A stretch of DNA of 64,000 nucleotides from Chamaecrista fasciculata. Lineage: Eukaryota; Streptophyta; Magnoliopsida; Fabales; Fabaceae. Below are positions 12,032 through 26,118 of the stretch, piece after piece. The stretch covers positions 62,001 to 126,000 of the forward strand of contig QANZ01046202.1 of NCBI GenBank assembly GCA_003254925.1. Direction: 5' to 3'. Within the stretch, counting starts at the first letter, position 1. Each line of letters starts with the position of its first letter. A program made the translations under genes and the position numbers. A model generated the notes under the pieces. The model did no database searches, was not told where the DNA came from, and saw only the letters and a list, made by a program, of their open reading frames with translations.

Positions 12032-13706
12032 GTATTGCCTATTTTGCAAGCCAACACGATAATCTTCCTTCGATCACTCACCAAATAGCAAAGACTCAGA
12101 GAGGTTAAAAAGAATCGTAATTGTTTGGTATTGAAATGGTAAAGATTCAAAGAGAAGAGGAAGTTATGTTATGATACGATATGAGAGTAGAAGTAGGTGT
12201 GGGGTTTTGGCATGTTTGTCCGCAAAGTCTTTAACTTTACAAAGACGGAAGCTAGTGTTTGACTGCAGTGAAATGCTACTCTGAATTCTGATTTCTGAGA
12301 GAGAGGTGAGAAAGAGAGAGGATAATCTAGTCTAGTAAACCTTTCTAAAAAAGAATGAGGAAAAAAGAACATTTTGACACGTGTTAAACGAGCTTGTCTG
12401 ATGGGAGAAATTGTGACAGAACGCGGAACGTAAGCAGCTGGAATGAAAGAAAAAGAAAGAGAAATCTACTTGCTTTGTTATCCATTAGAAATGTCAAATA
12501 TCGGATAATTAGGTTAAAGCCCTCAGAAGTTTATTTAATTTTAAAATTGAGATAATAGTTTGAAACTATTTTTATGGGTCTTGTAAATTGTAATGTTAAA
12601 AATTGTTAATTTAGCCTCTTAACTCTGTCTATATAGTTATATCATTAACTTTATTATAAGATATTTTACCATGTTACATTACATACACGTTATTGATCAA
12701 GGCACATTGTACATAACCTGCTAAGCACTACACATGAGTTGTTTATTTTTATTTGAGAATTAGTATAAAGATGGGAACTAAAAGAATACTTTTACCTTTT
12801 ATAATTAACTATTATGACTTTTGCAACTTGCAAATGATAGCCAAAAATACCCAAGTACCCACAGCTAACATAATCCAAACAAAAATGATGATGTCTAGAA
12901 GATGGAAGGGGCGAAATTGTTTAGAATTTTAAATTGTGAAATTTATATTTGAATGAAATAATATAATAAAAAATGAAAATTATGAGAGGTACTAGTTATA
13001 ATAAGATTATGGATGGATTGTGGGATTCGACTCGTCGCTGGCACGATCTCATCCATATCATATTCCTCTCTCGATAAGATTGAATAATATTATAAGAACA
13101 AAAAGAAAATGAATTTATAAAAAAAAATGTTTTTAAAATTAGATATACTTTTTATTCAGTAAATAGCTCTATCTTATAATAAAGGATTTAGAATCGTCCC
13201 GGAGAAAAGTCACGAAGAATTCAAGTAAAGTAGTAAACCATATTCTCAGAGCCCTAACCTGGAGGGTGACACGTCGTTTGATAGAACTTTGCTTTTTTAT
13301 TTCCGAAAATAAATTGTTAATCATGTTTTTTTATTATTATTCTAAGGAAATAGTTAAATATATACCATGATTCACTGGAAATATTATTTTTGTTTATATA
13401 CACAAGACCACAGAATATATACCATGAGACAAGTTATAAATGAAACGGTGTTGGGTAGAACCAGTATTCCTAATCCTAAGGCTGTGGCTATATTTAAATA
13501 CACTTAACCACTGTCGTATGTGCAGGCCCGTTGATTAAGATACAAAGCTATCTAATCTAACTATTTCTATGCAAACGACAGAAAAACATTCTCTAGATTT
13601 GGGTGTGACCATTTTGGAGCCGTATTCAGTCCGCTGCATTAACATATTCCACATTTTCATCACTACTACTAATGACTAATTAGCTAGACTAACCCATCTA
13701 GCTAGT
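12032..13706. other. SnRK2 upstream region and AT-rich spacer
   Basis: The first 350 bases are the SnRK2 5' region, with CT/AG-rich tracts near 12290-12320. The rest, up to the 3' end of the cysteine oxidase gene, is AT-rich with no coding exon I can recognise. Confidence 0.5.
12378..12383. promoter_or_regulatory. Palindromic G-box (CACGTG) upstream of the SnRK2 gene
   Basis: The motif reads GACACGTGTT, about 350 bases upstream of the start codon. G-box/ABRE-like cores bind bZIP and bHLH factors in stress-responsive plant promoters. One copy is weak evidence for regulation. Confidence 0.35.
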
Positions 13707-14910
13707 TCATACATAAGTCCTGAAACCCCAATGACAAGTGTCGTATTCGGTAACAATGGGAGGTCCAAGATATGGTGCTCCTTTCACAATTAGGTCACTT
13801 GGGAGTGGTTTTTCCTCAAGCCACGCATAACCTGCGTATATATATATATATAGCACACAAGATTGTTCAAACTTGGATCTTGGTTTAATTTGAATGGGAA
13901 TTAAGGAAAGACGAATTATTAACTAGGCAAAAAAAGAAGAAGAAAAAAATTACCAGGGAGGGAAGGAATTGGGGAGTCAGAGAAGTAAGTGGAAGGCCTT
14001 CCAAAGTCTTGAGAGTAAGGGGGAGAAAGCACGTCTAAAATAGCACATGGCGTCAACGCTGTGAAACAATGAATGTTTCCACCACTTCTTGGAAATAATA
14101 TGCTTGCCTCCTCTCTCGCTTTCACTGTTCTATCTATTACCCTGCTCGCCAATCCCACTGTCCATACGTATTATTCATTAATATTAATTAATTCACAAAT
14201 TAAAGGCTATGTTTAATTTATGCAAGTTGCAACTCTTGAGGCATTTAGATTTTGGTCAGACAATGAGATTGAATGTAGTTAGTTGCATTACATACATGTT
14301 TGACAGCCAATGGTGTCCACTTTGATCCAGTCATAAGCTTTGACGTAGACAGAGCCATAGAGGACTTTGCTTAACACTGTCATTCCTGGATGATCATGAA
14401 GTGGAAATACTTTCCCTGCTGGAATACAGAACATCCCAATCTGCATGTTCATCACACTGATTAATATAATTAACATCCCTACTTACATACATCTCTGTTC
14501 ATACACAATTACACATTATTAACTTTACACTCACAGAGAAATGGTCACATTCATGGATATGAATGTACGTTATTTCAGAGAAAGCTTGCGCACAAAGCAA
14601 TCCCCTGCTGCCACCGACCTTTGGGCTATATATGGGAGAATCACACAACCCGAACTCGTCGATTCCAACATCAATAGCTTCTATTCTGTCTACACAAAAT
14701 GAAATTCATTCATTTCAATTCCTCTTTATAAATAAATATCAACTCAAACAAAAGAAAAGCACTTGATGTCTTGATCCAATTAAGAAGTGAACAACGTAAC
14801 CCACCAAGGAGATTTTTCAGATACTGGATTTGCTGATAACTTGTAGGCTCCTCCTGAGAAAAGATAGCACCGCAAGCATCATAAAGCACTTGTATTTTGC
14901 TTCTTTCCAT
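13707..14910 (-). CDS. PCO: Plant cysteine oxidase (PCO/ADO thiol dioxygenase family)
   Basis: Five exons: 14910-14805, 14689-14535, 14440-14296, 14157-13954, 13831-13707, giving 244 residues. The cupin carries the three iron-binding histidines expected of PCO and ADO enzymes: His102 and His104 in PLHDHPGMTVLSK, and His165 in SGGNIHCF. Other family marks are YGSVYVKAYDW and CAILDVLSPPY. PCOs oxidise the N-terminal cysteine of group VII ERF and related factors with O2, sending them to the N-degron pathway, so they act as oxygen sensors in cytosol and nucleus. The start is the ATG of MERSKIQVLYDAC. The Arabidopsis subclass is not clear to me. The gene sits inside a block whose other members are neighbours in Arabidopsis. 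Confidence 0.92.
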
Positions 14911-16801
14911 TGTCAATGAGTTTGTATACAGTATAGGTAGCAATTAGTACTATGTATGGCTCAAATATAAAAGCATATCAGATCAGAGACATGAGTGAGA
15001 GTGATAATTATAAATATATATTGGATAACGGGAAAAGATCGAGGAATTGTGAGCAAAAGTATGCATGAACCAAACCTGGGGGCCACATCTGACTAATATT
15101 ATATTACAGTGGGCTTTCTCTTCCGCTTTAGGAAAAGTATTGTTTATATTAATAAATGTATAAGCAGGGGGCGAGAGCCTCAAACAGTTCATTTTTATTC
15201 GATTTATGCCCTTTGTTTATACATAAAAAGGGGCTTGGTCTTTGGGCGGTGAGAGTGTAGATTATTACTCCTACATCGGAACCGTGTGATCCATATATTG
15301 CTGCTTGCTTTGAGTCATGTCACACTAATTAAAATAACATGATAATGACTTCTTTTTTTCGGCCAAGTAACCTAATAATAACGAACAAATAACTGTTGGA
15401 GACATGGAAATTGGAATCATATTTATTTGGTACAAACTACAAAGCATTAAGATATACTGAAGAGCTCGAAAAGAGGCACACGTGAAATCTGATATTCTGT
15501 GACTAAAAAGACTCTATCACCGCAATTATCCAAATTCCTAATTAACAGATTTAGGATGCTGGGGGCACCCCAAACAATTCCATGTTTCCAACCACAGTAA
15601 TGTTATTGCAGCCTTTAACAATTACCGCATTATTAATTTGTCAAATTTTAATGGTCTCTATAGAATTGTCTAGATGCATGCTAAGTAAGATTTTTTTTTT
15701 GGTGTTCAGTTTTGTCGTGACGAAAGGGCTAAAAGCCTAAAAGGCATCTAACAACAAAATTTTGGTCAAACGTAGGGCTTAATTTTTATTTTCTTCAGTG
15801 GATTCCAAGCCGATATACAAATTCTATGAAACATTTCGTGAGATGATCTTGGTATATATTTAGCAAGGAATTAGTGGCCCGTTAATAATCATGAGAATTG
15901 GAAAACGTACATTTTCCTCAGTATTTTGTTTGACAACACCAACGGATTCAAGCGCACTCATTATCTCACCAAGAATACCATGTGCGGTACATGAATAGTA
16001 ACTCTAGTTGTGACAAATCACTGTGAGAAATTTTGGTAGATTTGATGTTATAATTATATATATCCTGAAACAAATGGGGACGGAAGAACATGACTAAAAA
16101 TCTTATTCACGATGGCTTTTGTTTCTTGCCTGGAAGTCAGCTGCTCTTCTCATTCAAGATTTTTAACTTCTAGCTCTTGTTGTCCAATAACATGTTTTGA
16201 TAATGTAGTTTATGTTTCATATTGAATAAATTGAAGAGATGAGAAAAGTATTTGATCGTTGAATTATTTAGAATAATTAAATTAATAAGTATATATGTAA
16301 ACATGTCTGTATATATATGTGTTAAAGATGAACGCTTGGGGCAATTATGCCTTAAAGTCAATAATTATTTTTTAATTATTATTATTTTTAAATTAATTAA
16401 CTAAGAACAGTAATCATACTATCAAAGTCTTTAATATTTATTTAACACTCAGCTCTCTAGTGGACAAACCTGTATATCAGTTTGCTGAACCAACCGTCTT
16501 AGGCCATGGAAATGCTTGACACTCGCTGAACCAACCTGTATATTTTCAGATGAATATTAAATTGTTTCTATATGATGTATTATTCATGAATCACACTTAT
16601 AAATGACTCAACATTGAAATTTACGTTTTGTTGTTGACTGCCACTTATTTGTGAACGCAATTTATAATTAAGTAACATGATAAATATTATTTATAAAAGA
16701 ATATTCATTCATCAACATATGAAACTTGGTAAAAAGCTTTTATTTTATTTTGTGAAAAAATTAAGCACAAACATTGCCACGTCTTCTTTAAAATAACTCA
16801 T

Positions 16802-16898
16802 NNNNNNNNNNNNNNNNNNNNNNNNNNNNNNNNNNNNNNNNNNNNNNNNNNNNNNNNNNNNNNNNNNNNNNNNNNNNNNNNNNNNNNNNNNNNNNNNN
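16802..16898. other. Assembly gap (97 N)
   Basis: A run of N inside the 14-3-3 upstream region. The true length is unknown and promoter sequence may be missing. Confidence 0.99.
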
Positions 16899-17110
16899 TT
16901 TTTTTTTAATTTTAATTTTAATTTAGTGAAAGGAAAAAATTTTTAAAAAAAAAAAAAGGAAAAAAGTCAGAAGAGAAGGCATCACAATTCACAAGTGACA
17001 ACCCCTCAAAATCAATTTGGTTAGAGACCAATGCTTTTTGTGTAGGATCCAACGGCCCAAGTTGTGTGTCCCAAATCACCCCTCTTCCCGGCCCCCAACG
17101 CAATTATCGC

Positions 17111-17190
17111 TATATTTGGCCCTCTAAAACTAAAACCACCCTTTCTTCCATTTCGTCCTCTCTCTCTCTTTCTCTCTCCTTCTCTCTCCC
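17111..17190 (+). promoter_or_regulatory. Candidate core promoter and CT-rich leader of the 14-3-3 gene
   Basis: A TATATTTGG box-like sequence begins at 17111. A pyrimidine-rich CTCTCT tract follows at about 17154-17190, ahead of the ATG at 17248. CT-rich leaders are common in strongly expressed plant genes. The transcription start is not known. Confidence 0.4.
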
Positions 17191-17247
17191 AAAATTCAAC
17201 TCTGAAACCCTAACCACATCAGATCTCACCATCTCCGTGATCTGACT

Positions 17248-19012
<1,765 letters not shown>

Positions 19013-19751
19013 ACGTATCTTACTGCTAATTAGGATTGAACTTCTCCTCTATATGTTTTCAAGGGAGAAGATGCTTGTTGCTTATCTCAATGCTACTGAG
19101 ATTTTAGGCATTCATGTCTTTGTTATGAATTATGGATGTACTGGGCCCTTTTAGTTTGTTCTTCCATTTTTACTTGTTTCTGAATTGCCTATTTCTTGAG
19201 GACAAGGAAGCTTTTCATATATGCAATTGGAATTTTAAGATTCTATTCTCTTGGCGAAGATTTTGTTCCTGGTTTTTCAGTTGTATATGTCCGGTGCAAG
19301 ACACTAAAATCTGACTCTGCCTTGACTGAAATGTGGCTATGAACGTTGAACGTGTTAAGGACTCGGGAGGGTGGTCTATTTCCATACCCGACTAGCTACT
19401 AGCTAGTAGTATCCTAATGAAAATATAGTCGTTTTTTTTTCGTCGTTGCAAATGCGTAAATTTAAAGTAATTCTAACGTGAAACTTGTATATAATTGAAT
19501 AAAAAAGAAAGGAGAATATTATACTTAAACCAAGTATTACTGTTTATCATTTGACTTTCTTTTCTCTGCCTAAAGCTTTAATCATTCTTTTGCGTAAATT
19601 TGATTATAGATTGTTCAAATTTTGTTCATCTAGAAGAAAATAAGGTCTCCCTGTTTGCTGATGCAGACCTATTGTCGTCAAAACGAGTCCAACTTAGTGA
19701 ATTGACTCATTTAACTCATTAAATAGGTGAGTGAAGTTGATGAAATCCAAC

Positions 19752-19845
19752 TCACTAAAAATTATAGCTCGCGCGTGTTTGTCTATTTAATTCGCAATTC
19801 ACTAAAAATTATAGCTCGTGTGTGTTTGTCTATTTAATTCGCAAC
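19752..19845. repeat. Two-copy 47-bp direct tandem repeat
   Basis: A unit beginning TCACTAAAAATTATAGCTCG occurs at 19752 and again at 19799 with about two mismatches. It lies in AT-rich sequence that may belong to an older element. Confidence 0.8.
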
Positions 19846-19955
19846 TCATAGTGAGCTAATTCCACTGAGTTGGTGAGCTAACCCTTTATTTTTCAAAAAA
19901 TATATATATCGAATTTTAGATGTAGTGGCTAGTGATTAATATTGAATAATTATCG

Positions 19956-20348
19956 TAGAGGTGTACACATGCCGGGATGATTTTTGGTGGACCCAAGACC
20001 CGGGGCGGGTCGCCGGGTCCGGCTAGACCAATTTTATTTTTTTTTTATTTGAACTATTTATGTACTTTGTATATTTTTTAACTTGTATATATTGATGAAA
20101 TATGTTTTTATTAACAAAGACATTTAACTTGAATTATTTGTTAAAAAATATTAGTTTAATTAAGATTAAGTATATATTTATGTACTTTAATCATATACAA
20201 TTGATAAAAACAATAAACATATGTATTTTCATCAATTAAAAAAATTCGTTAGTAGAAAATATACATTTATATAATGTAAATTTTAAAAAATAATATTTTT
20301 AAAAAAATTGGGTATACCTCGGGTTGTGCCGGGTCTTGAACACCTCTA
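19956..20348. mobile_element. hAT-like non-autonomous element
   Basis: The left end TAGAGGTGTACA pairs with a right end whose reverse complement is TAGAGGTGTTCA. The 8-bp flanks AATTATCG and GATTATGG match at six positions. G/C-rich GGGTC units lie just inside each end, around an AT-rich core, as in the intronic element at 4328. Confidence 0.6.
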
Positions 20349-21551
20349 GATTATGGCATTGGTGTAGCTTACCTTAATTTTCATGAATTTTATCAAGAAA
20401 GTTAATAAAAAAATATTTTTAATTTAAAAAAAAAATAGGAAAATAAATAAATACAAAAAATTGATGACTGATAAGTTAAGTGAGTTAACTCGGCTCACAA
20501 AGTTAACAAGCCGGGTTGGTCAAACCTGGCTCATCTGAAAATTTTGGCTTGCGTGAGGCGCAACTTATAACCAACCAGCTCGAGTGAGTTTAACTAACTT
20601 GTTTTAACACCTCTATGCGGACGTGTGCAAACATTATTATAAGTCACTTTCTAACAAAGTATGTTGACCATTATATATTTGTTACTTCTAAAATTAATTT
20701 AAAGATTAAATTATTTATTTTTAGTTTTTTCCAAAAGTACAAATTTTATTTCAATGATTATTTTAAAAATTAAATTATTAATTTGCTATTCGATAGTTTC
20801 AGCTATCAAAACGGGCTCGACCCATGGGCCCGTATAAAAACATACAGGCTGGGCTTTTAAAATTGGATTATTTTTTAAAATGAGTCAGGTTGGGCTCGCC
20901 TATTTTGCATGCGGGCTAAGAAGTATCAAGCCGGGCCAGACACAGACTAGCCCATTTTATTACAAAATGAAAAATATTTTTTGATATTTTTTAATTAATA
21001 AAAATAAAATTATTATAAAAATTATTTATCAATGAAAGAACACTATATAACATGTTGGATGATTAAAGTTGAAGAAATAAATGAAATATATTGTAATATA
21101 ACAAAAAAAAATAATATTTACTTATTGTTTCATTCATTATTCTATTACATTATGTAGTATAATTTTAAATATTTATATTTTATATCATATACTTTTATTT
21201 TCTTTATTATATATCAATTTATATTTAATACATTTTTATTAAAAAAAAATAAAAATTAACCCATCAGGCTAGCCCTAATTCAACAAAGNATATGTATGTT
21301 TTTTGTTATTAATGTATTGAATAATTATTACTATTGATCGAATTCAACAAGAAAAATGTATGTTTTTTGTTAAAATTATGTAATTTACTTTTAAGTTATT
21401 AATGTATTGAATAATTATTACTATTGATCTTAGTCAAAATACCGAGAAAGGTATGTCGATCTCTACATGGCATTTAATTCAATGTTTTAGCCCTTCAAAA
21501 GATTACAATATATATTTCAAGTTGAATTACAGGTAAGAAAATAATTGGTTG

Positions 21552-21744
21552 CTTTTTTTTTGGTTGCCCAATCTATTCCCAGTTCGATGGGCTAAGAATT
21601 AATCCTCCGCAGATCTGAGTTTCATTTAAAGGTTTGTCGTTGGTCAATTGATTACTGCTTACTGCATACACAAGGCAGAAATTGAACCCCGACACTTACT
21701 TAAGAGACCTAGTAAGCTAACCACTGGACCAACCAAGCTTGATT
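21552..21744 (-). mobile_element. tRNA-derived SINE
   Basis: On the minus strand the element begins AATCAAGCTTGGTTGGTCC. It has an A-box-like TGGTCCAGTGGTTAGC and a B-box-like GGGGTTCAATTTC about 35 bases later, and ends in an A-run. It is flanked by a 12-bp target duplication with one mismatch (AATAATTGGTTG at 21540-21551, AATAATAGGTTG at 21745-21756). About 193 bp, non-coding, dependent on LINE machinery for movement. Confidence 0.75.
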
Positions 21745-22223
21745 AATAATAGGTTGATTTGGTTAGACTTAAAAGTCAAGATGTGGGATAAATTTGCAAA
21801 ACCACCATACTGGATCCTTGGTTTTGCCTTTATGAAAGGAGATCTGCTCAAGTATGAAATATTTAAATTTTACTGAAGTGTTGTGTTGTTTTGCCTTCAG
21901 TAAAATTCATGTAAGGAAAACTTCAGCATATCTCCTCCTGCGTTTTTCTGTACTAGTTCAAAATATTGGACAATTTTGTTCCTAAATATATTGTGTCATC
22001 TTTTTGTTTTTTATTTTTTGAAAACGCGCGGTCCTAAAAAGAACAGGAAACAATCAAAAATCATTCGAAATGCAAGCAAATGGTTCCCAATTTCCCATGA
22101 TCCAAAATGCAAGTGAATAAAAAATAAATTAAATAAACAAGATCCAAGGTGCAAGACCACCTAGCATACTGACCTGACTTCCAATAAGTTCGACAAAATC
22201 TATGTAATGTTGTAAACAAGTTA

Positions 22224-22497
22224 CTCCATCCGGTTCTGAATATCTGGTGTTTTAGAAAATTATTTTTGTTCCTAAATATCTGATGTTTTATAAATTTAAG
22301 AGAGCATTAATTATTTTTTTACCATTCTACCCTTATTAAATATAGTAGAGTCATAAATGTATAAACATTTTCCAAGTAATTTAATAGGGATAATTTAGTC
22401 ATTTTACTTCACTTTTCTCTTCATTCTATGTTGGCTAATCATTTCCTTAATCTGTGTGTAGAAACCTTAAACACCAGATATATAGAACCGGAGGGAG
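22224..22497. mobile_element. Stowaway-type MITE, copy 1
   Basis: Terminal inverted repeats CTCCATCCGGTTCTG and the complement of GAACCGGAGGGAG, bounded by TA on both sides, as for Tc1/mariner-derived Stowaway MITEs. A close relative lies at 31281-31572. The duplicated locus in copy B (around 35602) lacks it. Confidence 0.9.
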
Positions 22498-22559
22498 TAA
22501 CTTTTAACTTAAGTTTTTTTTTTTTGTACTTAGTTTGAATTAACATATCTTAGATTTTT

Positions 22560-23758
22560 GGTTAAACTCCAATTTTAGTCTCATAATTTTTGAAAGCGTC
22601 TTATTGTTGGTTCCAAGGTGATTTCCATCTATTATCTGCCGTTAAAGATGATCTAGCAGACTGAATTGGAAGATGACGTGACAAATATAGGTGAAGTGAA
22701 TTAAAAAAGGACCAACTTTGGTCTCATAACTTTGTATATTGCTGCAAATTTGGTCCCATAACTTTGTATAATGTTGCGAATTTGATCCCCTAACTTTATA
22801 TAGTGTTGCAAATTTGAATGAATAGTCTAACTAATATCTTGTTGATTTAGTTCCTACGCATGTTTATTGCCAACTATTGGCTTGTAAATTTTTTATTTAT
22901 TAGAGCGCAGGAAATAGTCTTCTAATTTAACTACCAATAACAACTCTAAACAAGTGTTATGGGCATAACTGGTGTTATGTGTTGGTGTTATCGGCATATT
23001 AAGCTTGATTACTGATTACAGAGCTCAGAAAATAGTGTTATGATTTAACAACCAGCAACAACTCTGAACAAGTATTATGGCCATAGCTGATGTTATGGGC
23101 ATATCGAGCTGGATTACTGATTACAATACTTAACACATATTCCACAAATTTTGACCATAATAGACAAGCAAATACAGTACCGATACAAATATAGAATGTC
23201 AGCAATTAATTTGAAAAGTGGTATAGTCCAATTATTACCACACTCAGCATGAAAGAAAAAACAACTACATAGAGAACTAAGTTTTGGACTTAAAATATTA
23301 AGTAAGATTATTCTTCTTAGTCTATCATGAGGATAGTCACTGCAACATCTTAAAATCATATTTGACAGGAAATCAATGTAGCAGCAGCAAGGGCTAAGTA
23401 ATATTCAGAAAATCTATGATAGAAACAATAAGTAATATGAGATGAATTTTAAAACTGATTATGAAGAGTAAAGACCAAATTTGCAACCCTATATAAAGTT
23501 ATCGGACCAAATTTGCGACATTATACAAAGTTATGGAACCAAAGTTGGTCCTCTTTAATCCATTTAATTCATATTTGTCATCTCATCGGCCAAATCAGCC
23601 TGCTAGATAAGCTCTAACGGCAGATAATGGATGGAAATCACCTTGGGACCAACGGTGAGACGTTTTCAAAAATTATGGGACCAAAATTGTACAAAAGAAG
23701 TTATGGGACCAAATTGAGACCTTTACCAAAGTTATGGGATCAAAAGTGCACTTTAGCC
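22560..23758. mobile_element. Mutator-like element with long terminal inverted repeats
   Basis: The ends are long imperfect inverted repeats made of ACTTTGGTCCCATAA-type units, with outer tips GGTTAAACTCCAATTTTAG and (reverse complement of the right end) GGCTAAAGTGCACTTTTG. The flanks are 9-bp direct repeats TAGATTTTT (22551-22559) and TAGAATTTT (23759-23767). Copy B has a single uninterrupted TAGAATTTT at 35642-35650. No transposase is visible. The right part is also present in the tandem copy at 25010-25594. Confidence 0.85.
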
Positions 23759-24254
23759 TAGAATTTTCATGGGAAAATCTTTCCAAACACATATTTCAAC
23801 TTGAGCAAGTGACTTAGTATCATTAACTAATCAACCTCTTGAGCAGAAAACCCGGTTTCTTCTTTTGGCTTGGAAAACCCGGTTTCGTTATGATTCTTAT
23901 CTCTTAAAGAGGAAGGAAAAGAAAGAAGGAAATCTGCTGAAGGGAAAGACTCAGATCTGCTGCTATACAAATGAATGATAGATGTGTTCCTATTTTCGAA
24001 CATCTCCATTTATTCCTCCCTCTCCCTCTCTTTATTTCACACTTCAAGTACTTTAAGAGACTCGGGTTTCGACGAATCTCTTTTCCTAGAAAGAAAGGAA
24101 ATGGATACATTACAAATTTACAATATAGATCTACTGAAATAGTTTTAGATGAGTCAATTCATATACTTGAACAAATCCAAAAGGAAAATAGTTTCCTTCC
24201 GCTTTTACGATGACTAGAAGAGACTGCCATCACCAACCAGCGCTGGATTGCGAG

Positions 24255-24428
24255 GAGCTTGAATCCCCTGTAATGAGTCCCCACTGTAGAACCCAGCAGT
24301 GTGAGAGAAGAGAGGATGAATTAATGAAACGTAATGTTTCATTTTTGCATTTTCATCATCTTCTCTCTCCTCTTCTTTCACACTTCAGGACCCCGCAGTG
24401 GGGAACCCACTGCAGAGGATCCATCCTC
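24255..24428. mobile_element. 174-bp Mutator-like MITE, copy 1
   Basis: Imperfect inverted arms, the right one reading (reverse complement) GAGGATGGATCCTCTGCAGT, flanked by GATTGCGAG and GACTGCGAG. The equivalent site in copy B reads GACTGTGAG once (36158-36166). Confidence 0.75.
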
Positions 24429-25689
24429 GACTGCGAGTGAGCAACAGGGCAATAACACTGCCACCAACAAGGCAAAAACGGTATAACACTCAAGGAAAGA
24501 CAGGAACCTATGAGATTTCCAATGTCAGTACTCAGTATTGTAGAGAGAATCAAATTCCAAACTAGAAGAATCCAAGGTTACTTGTTATTCTTGTCAATCA
24601 TTACACTAAATGGTATTTCAGACACCATAAAGCTTATCAACCAATGTTTTACGGTGATCTTGCTCCACTTATAACCAGATCAGTTTGCTGCCATCAACTA
24701 ACCTAAAAGCCCTCCTTCCAAGTCAGTTTCATTGTTGATTGCTAGCAATTTCCACCAGAGGGAGAGAACTTGAGATTATATGAGAGGATGAGAGATCAAA
24801 TGGGAAAATACATGACCACTAAATAAACATAATAGATCCAATGGAATAGTTCAATAATAAAAATATAATCAATTATTCGGTCATATAAAAAAAATGGTTA
24901 CACTTTATCGTTAAAAATGAATAGATTCACGGAAATACTTCAACGGTTTAAATACAAATAATATTTAACATTTTATCGTTAGAAATATACTTTAGCAGTG
25001 TAAGTACANACAAATATAGAATGTCAGCAATTAATTTGAAAAGTGGTATAGTCCAATTATTACCACACTCAGCATGAAAGAAAAAACAACTACATAGAGA
25101 ACTAAGTTTTGGACTTAAAATATTAAGTAAGATTATTCTTCTTAGTCTATCATGAGGATAGTCACTACAACATCTTAAAATCATATTTGACAGCAAATCT
25201 ATGTAGCAGCAGCAAGGGCTAAGTAATATTCAGAAAATCTATGATAGAAACAATAAGTAATATGAGATGAATTTTTAAACTGATTATGAAGAGTAAAGAC
25301 CAAATTTGCAACCCTATATAAAGTTATCGGACCAAATTTGCAACATTATACAAAGTTATGGAACCAAAGTTGGTCCTCTTTAATCCATTTAATTCATATT
25401 TGTCATCTCATCAGCCAAATCAGCCTACTAGATAAGCTCTAACGGCAGATAATGGATGGAAATCACCTTGGGACCAACGGTGAGACGTTTTCAGAAATTA
25501 TGGGACCAAAATTGTAACAAAAGAAATTATGGGACCAAATTGAGACCTTTACCAAAGTTATGGGATCAAAAGTGCACTTTAGCCTAGAATTTTCATGGGA
25601 AAATCTTTCCAAACACATATTTCAACTTGAGCAAGTGACTTAGTATCATTAACTAATCAACCTCTTGAGCAGAAAACCCGGTTTCTTCN

Positions 25690-25773
25690 TCCGTTCGGGA
25701 ATCATAGGACCTAGGCGTTTTTATTTAATTTTATTTTTGCTTCCGCTGCCTTAGGCGCCTAGGATTCCCAACA
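25690..25773. repeat. Short palindromic replacement segment in tandem unit 2
   Basis: After an N at 25689 the sequence departs from unit 1 for about 84 bases. Its ends are inverted: GGGAATC..CCTAGGCG near the left and CGCCTAGGATTCCC near the right, around an AT-rich middle. Homology then resumes at AAGGAAAAGAAAG. It could be a small foldback element or a joining artefact. Confidence 0.5.
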
Positions 25774-26118
25774 GAAGGAAAAGAAAGAAGGAAATCTGCT
25801 GAAGGGAAAGACTGAGATCTGCTGCTATACAAATGAATGATAGATGTGTTCCTATTTTCGAACATCTCCATTTATTCCTCCCTCTCCCTCTCTCTTTATT
25901 TCACACTTCAAGTACTTTAAGAGACTCGGGTTTCGACGAATCTCTTTTCCTAGAAAGAAAGGAAATGGATACATTACAAATTTACAATATAGATCTACTG
26001 AAATAGTTTTAGATGAGTCAATTCATATACTTGAACAAATCCAAAAGGAAAATAGTATCCTTCCGCTTTTACGATGACTAGAAGAGACTGCCATCACCAA
26101 CCAGCGCTGGACTGCGAG

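Larger units (their letters stand above)
14911..17247. other. Divergent promoter spacer with an assembly gap
   Basis: This lies between the oppositely oriented cysteine oxidase and 14-3-3 genes. It is AT-rich with no recognised coding exon. A CACGTG core lies at 15479-15484, about 570 bases upstream of the oxidase. Sequence near 16170-16450 is very AT-rich. Confidence 0.5.
19013..21923. other. Repeat-rich intergenic region after the 14-3-3 gene
   Basis: A candidate AATAAA lies at 19498-19503. Beyond it are hAT-like pieces rich in GGGTC/GACCC units, including a possibly truncated one at about 20800-21280 that ends at a single N (21289), and the SINE listed separately. I see no host coding exon. 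Confidence 0.5.

Noticed and set aside
23820-24215. Open frames ending in LDESIHILEQIQKENSFLPLL, repeated near 25844-26077
   Set aside because: Tested by memory against chloroplast and mitochondrial proteins with no match. The copy at 35780-36130 is not kept open, and the region lies in the VQ9 3' flank, so coding is unlikely.
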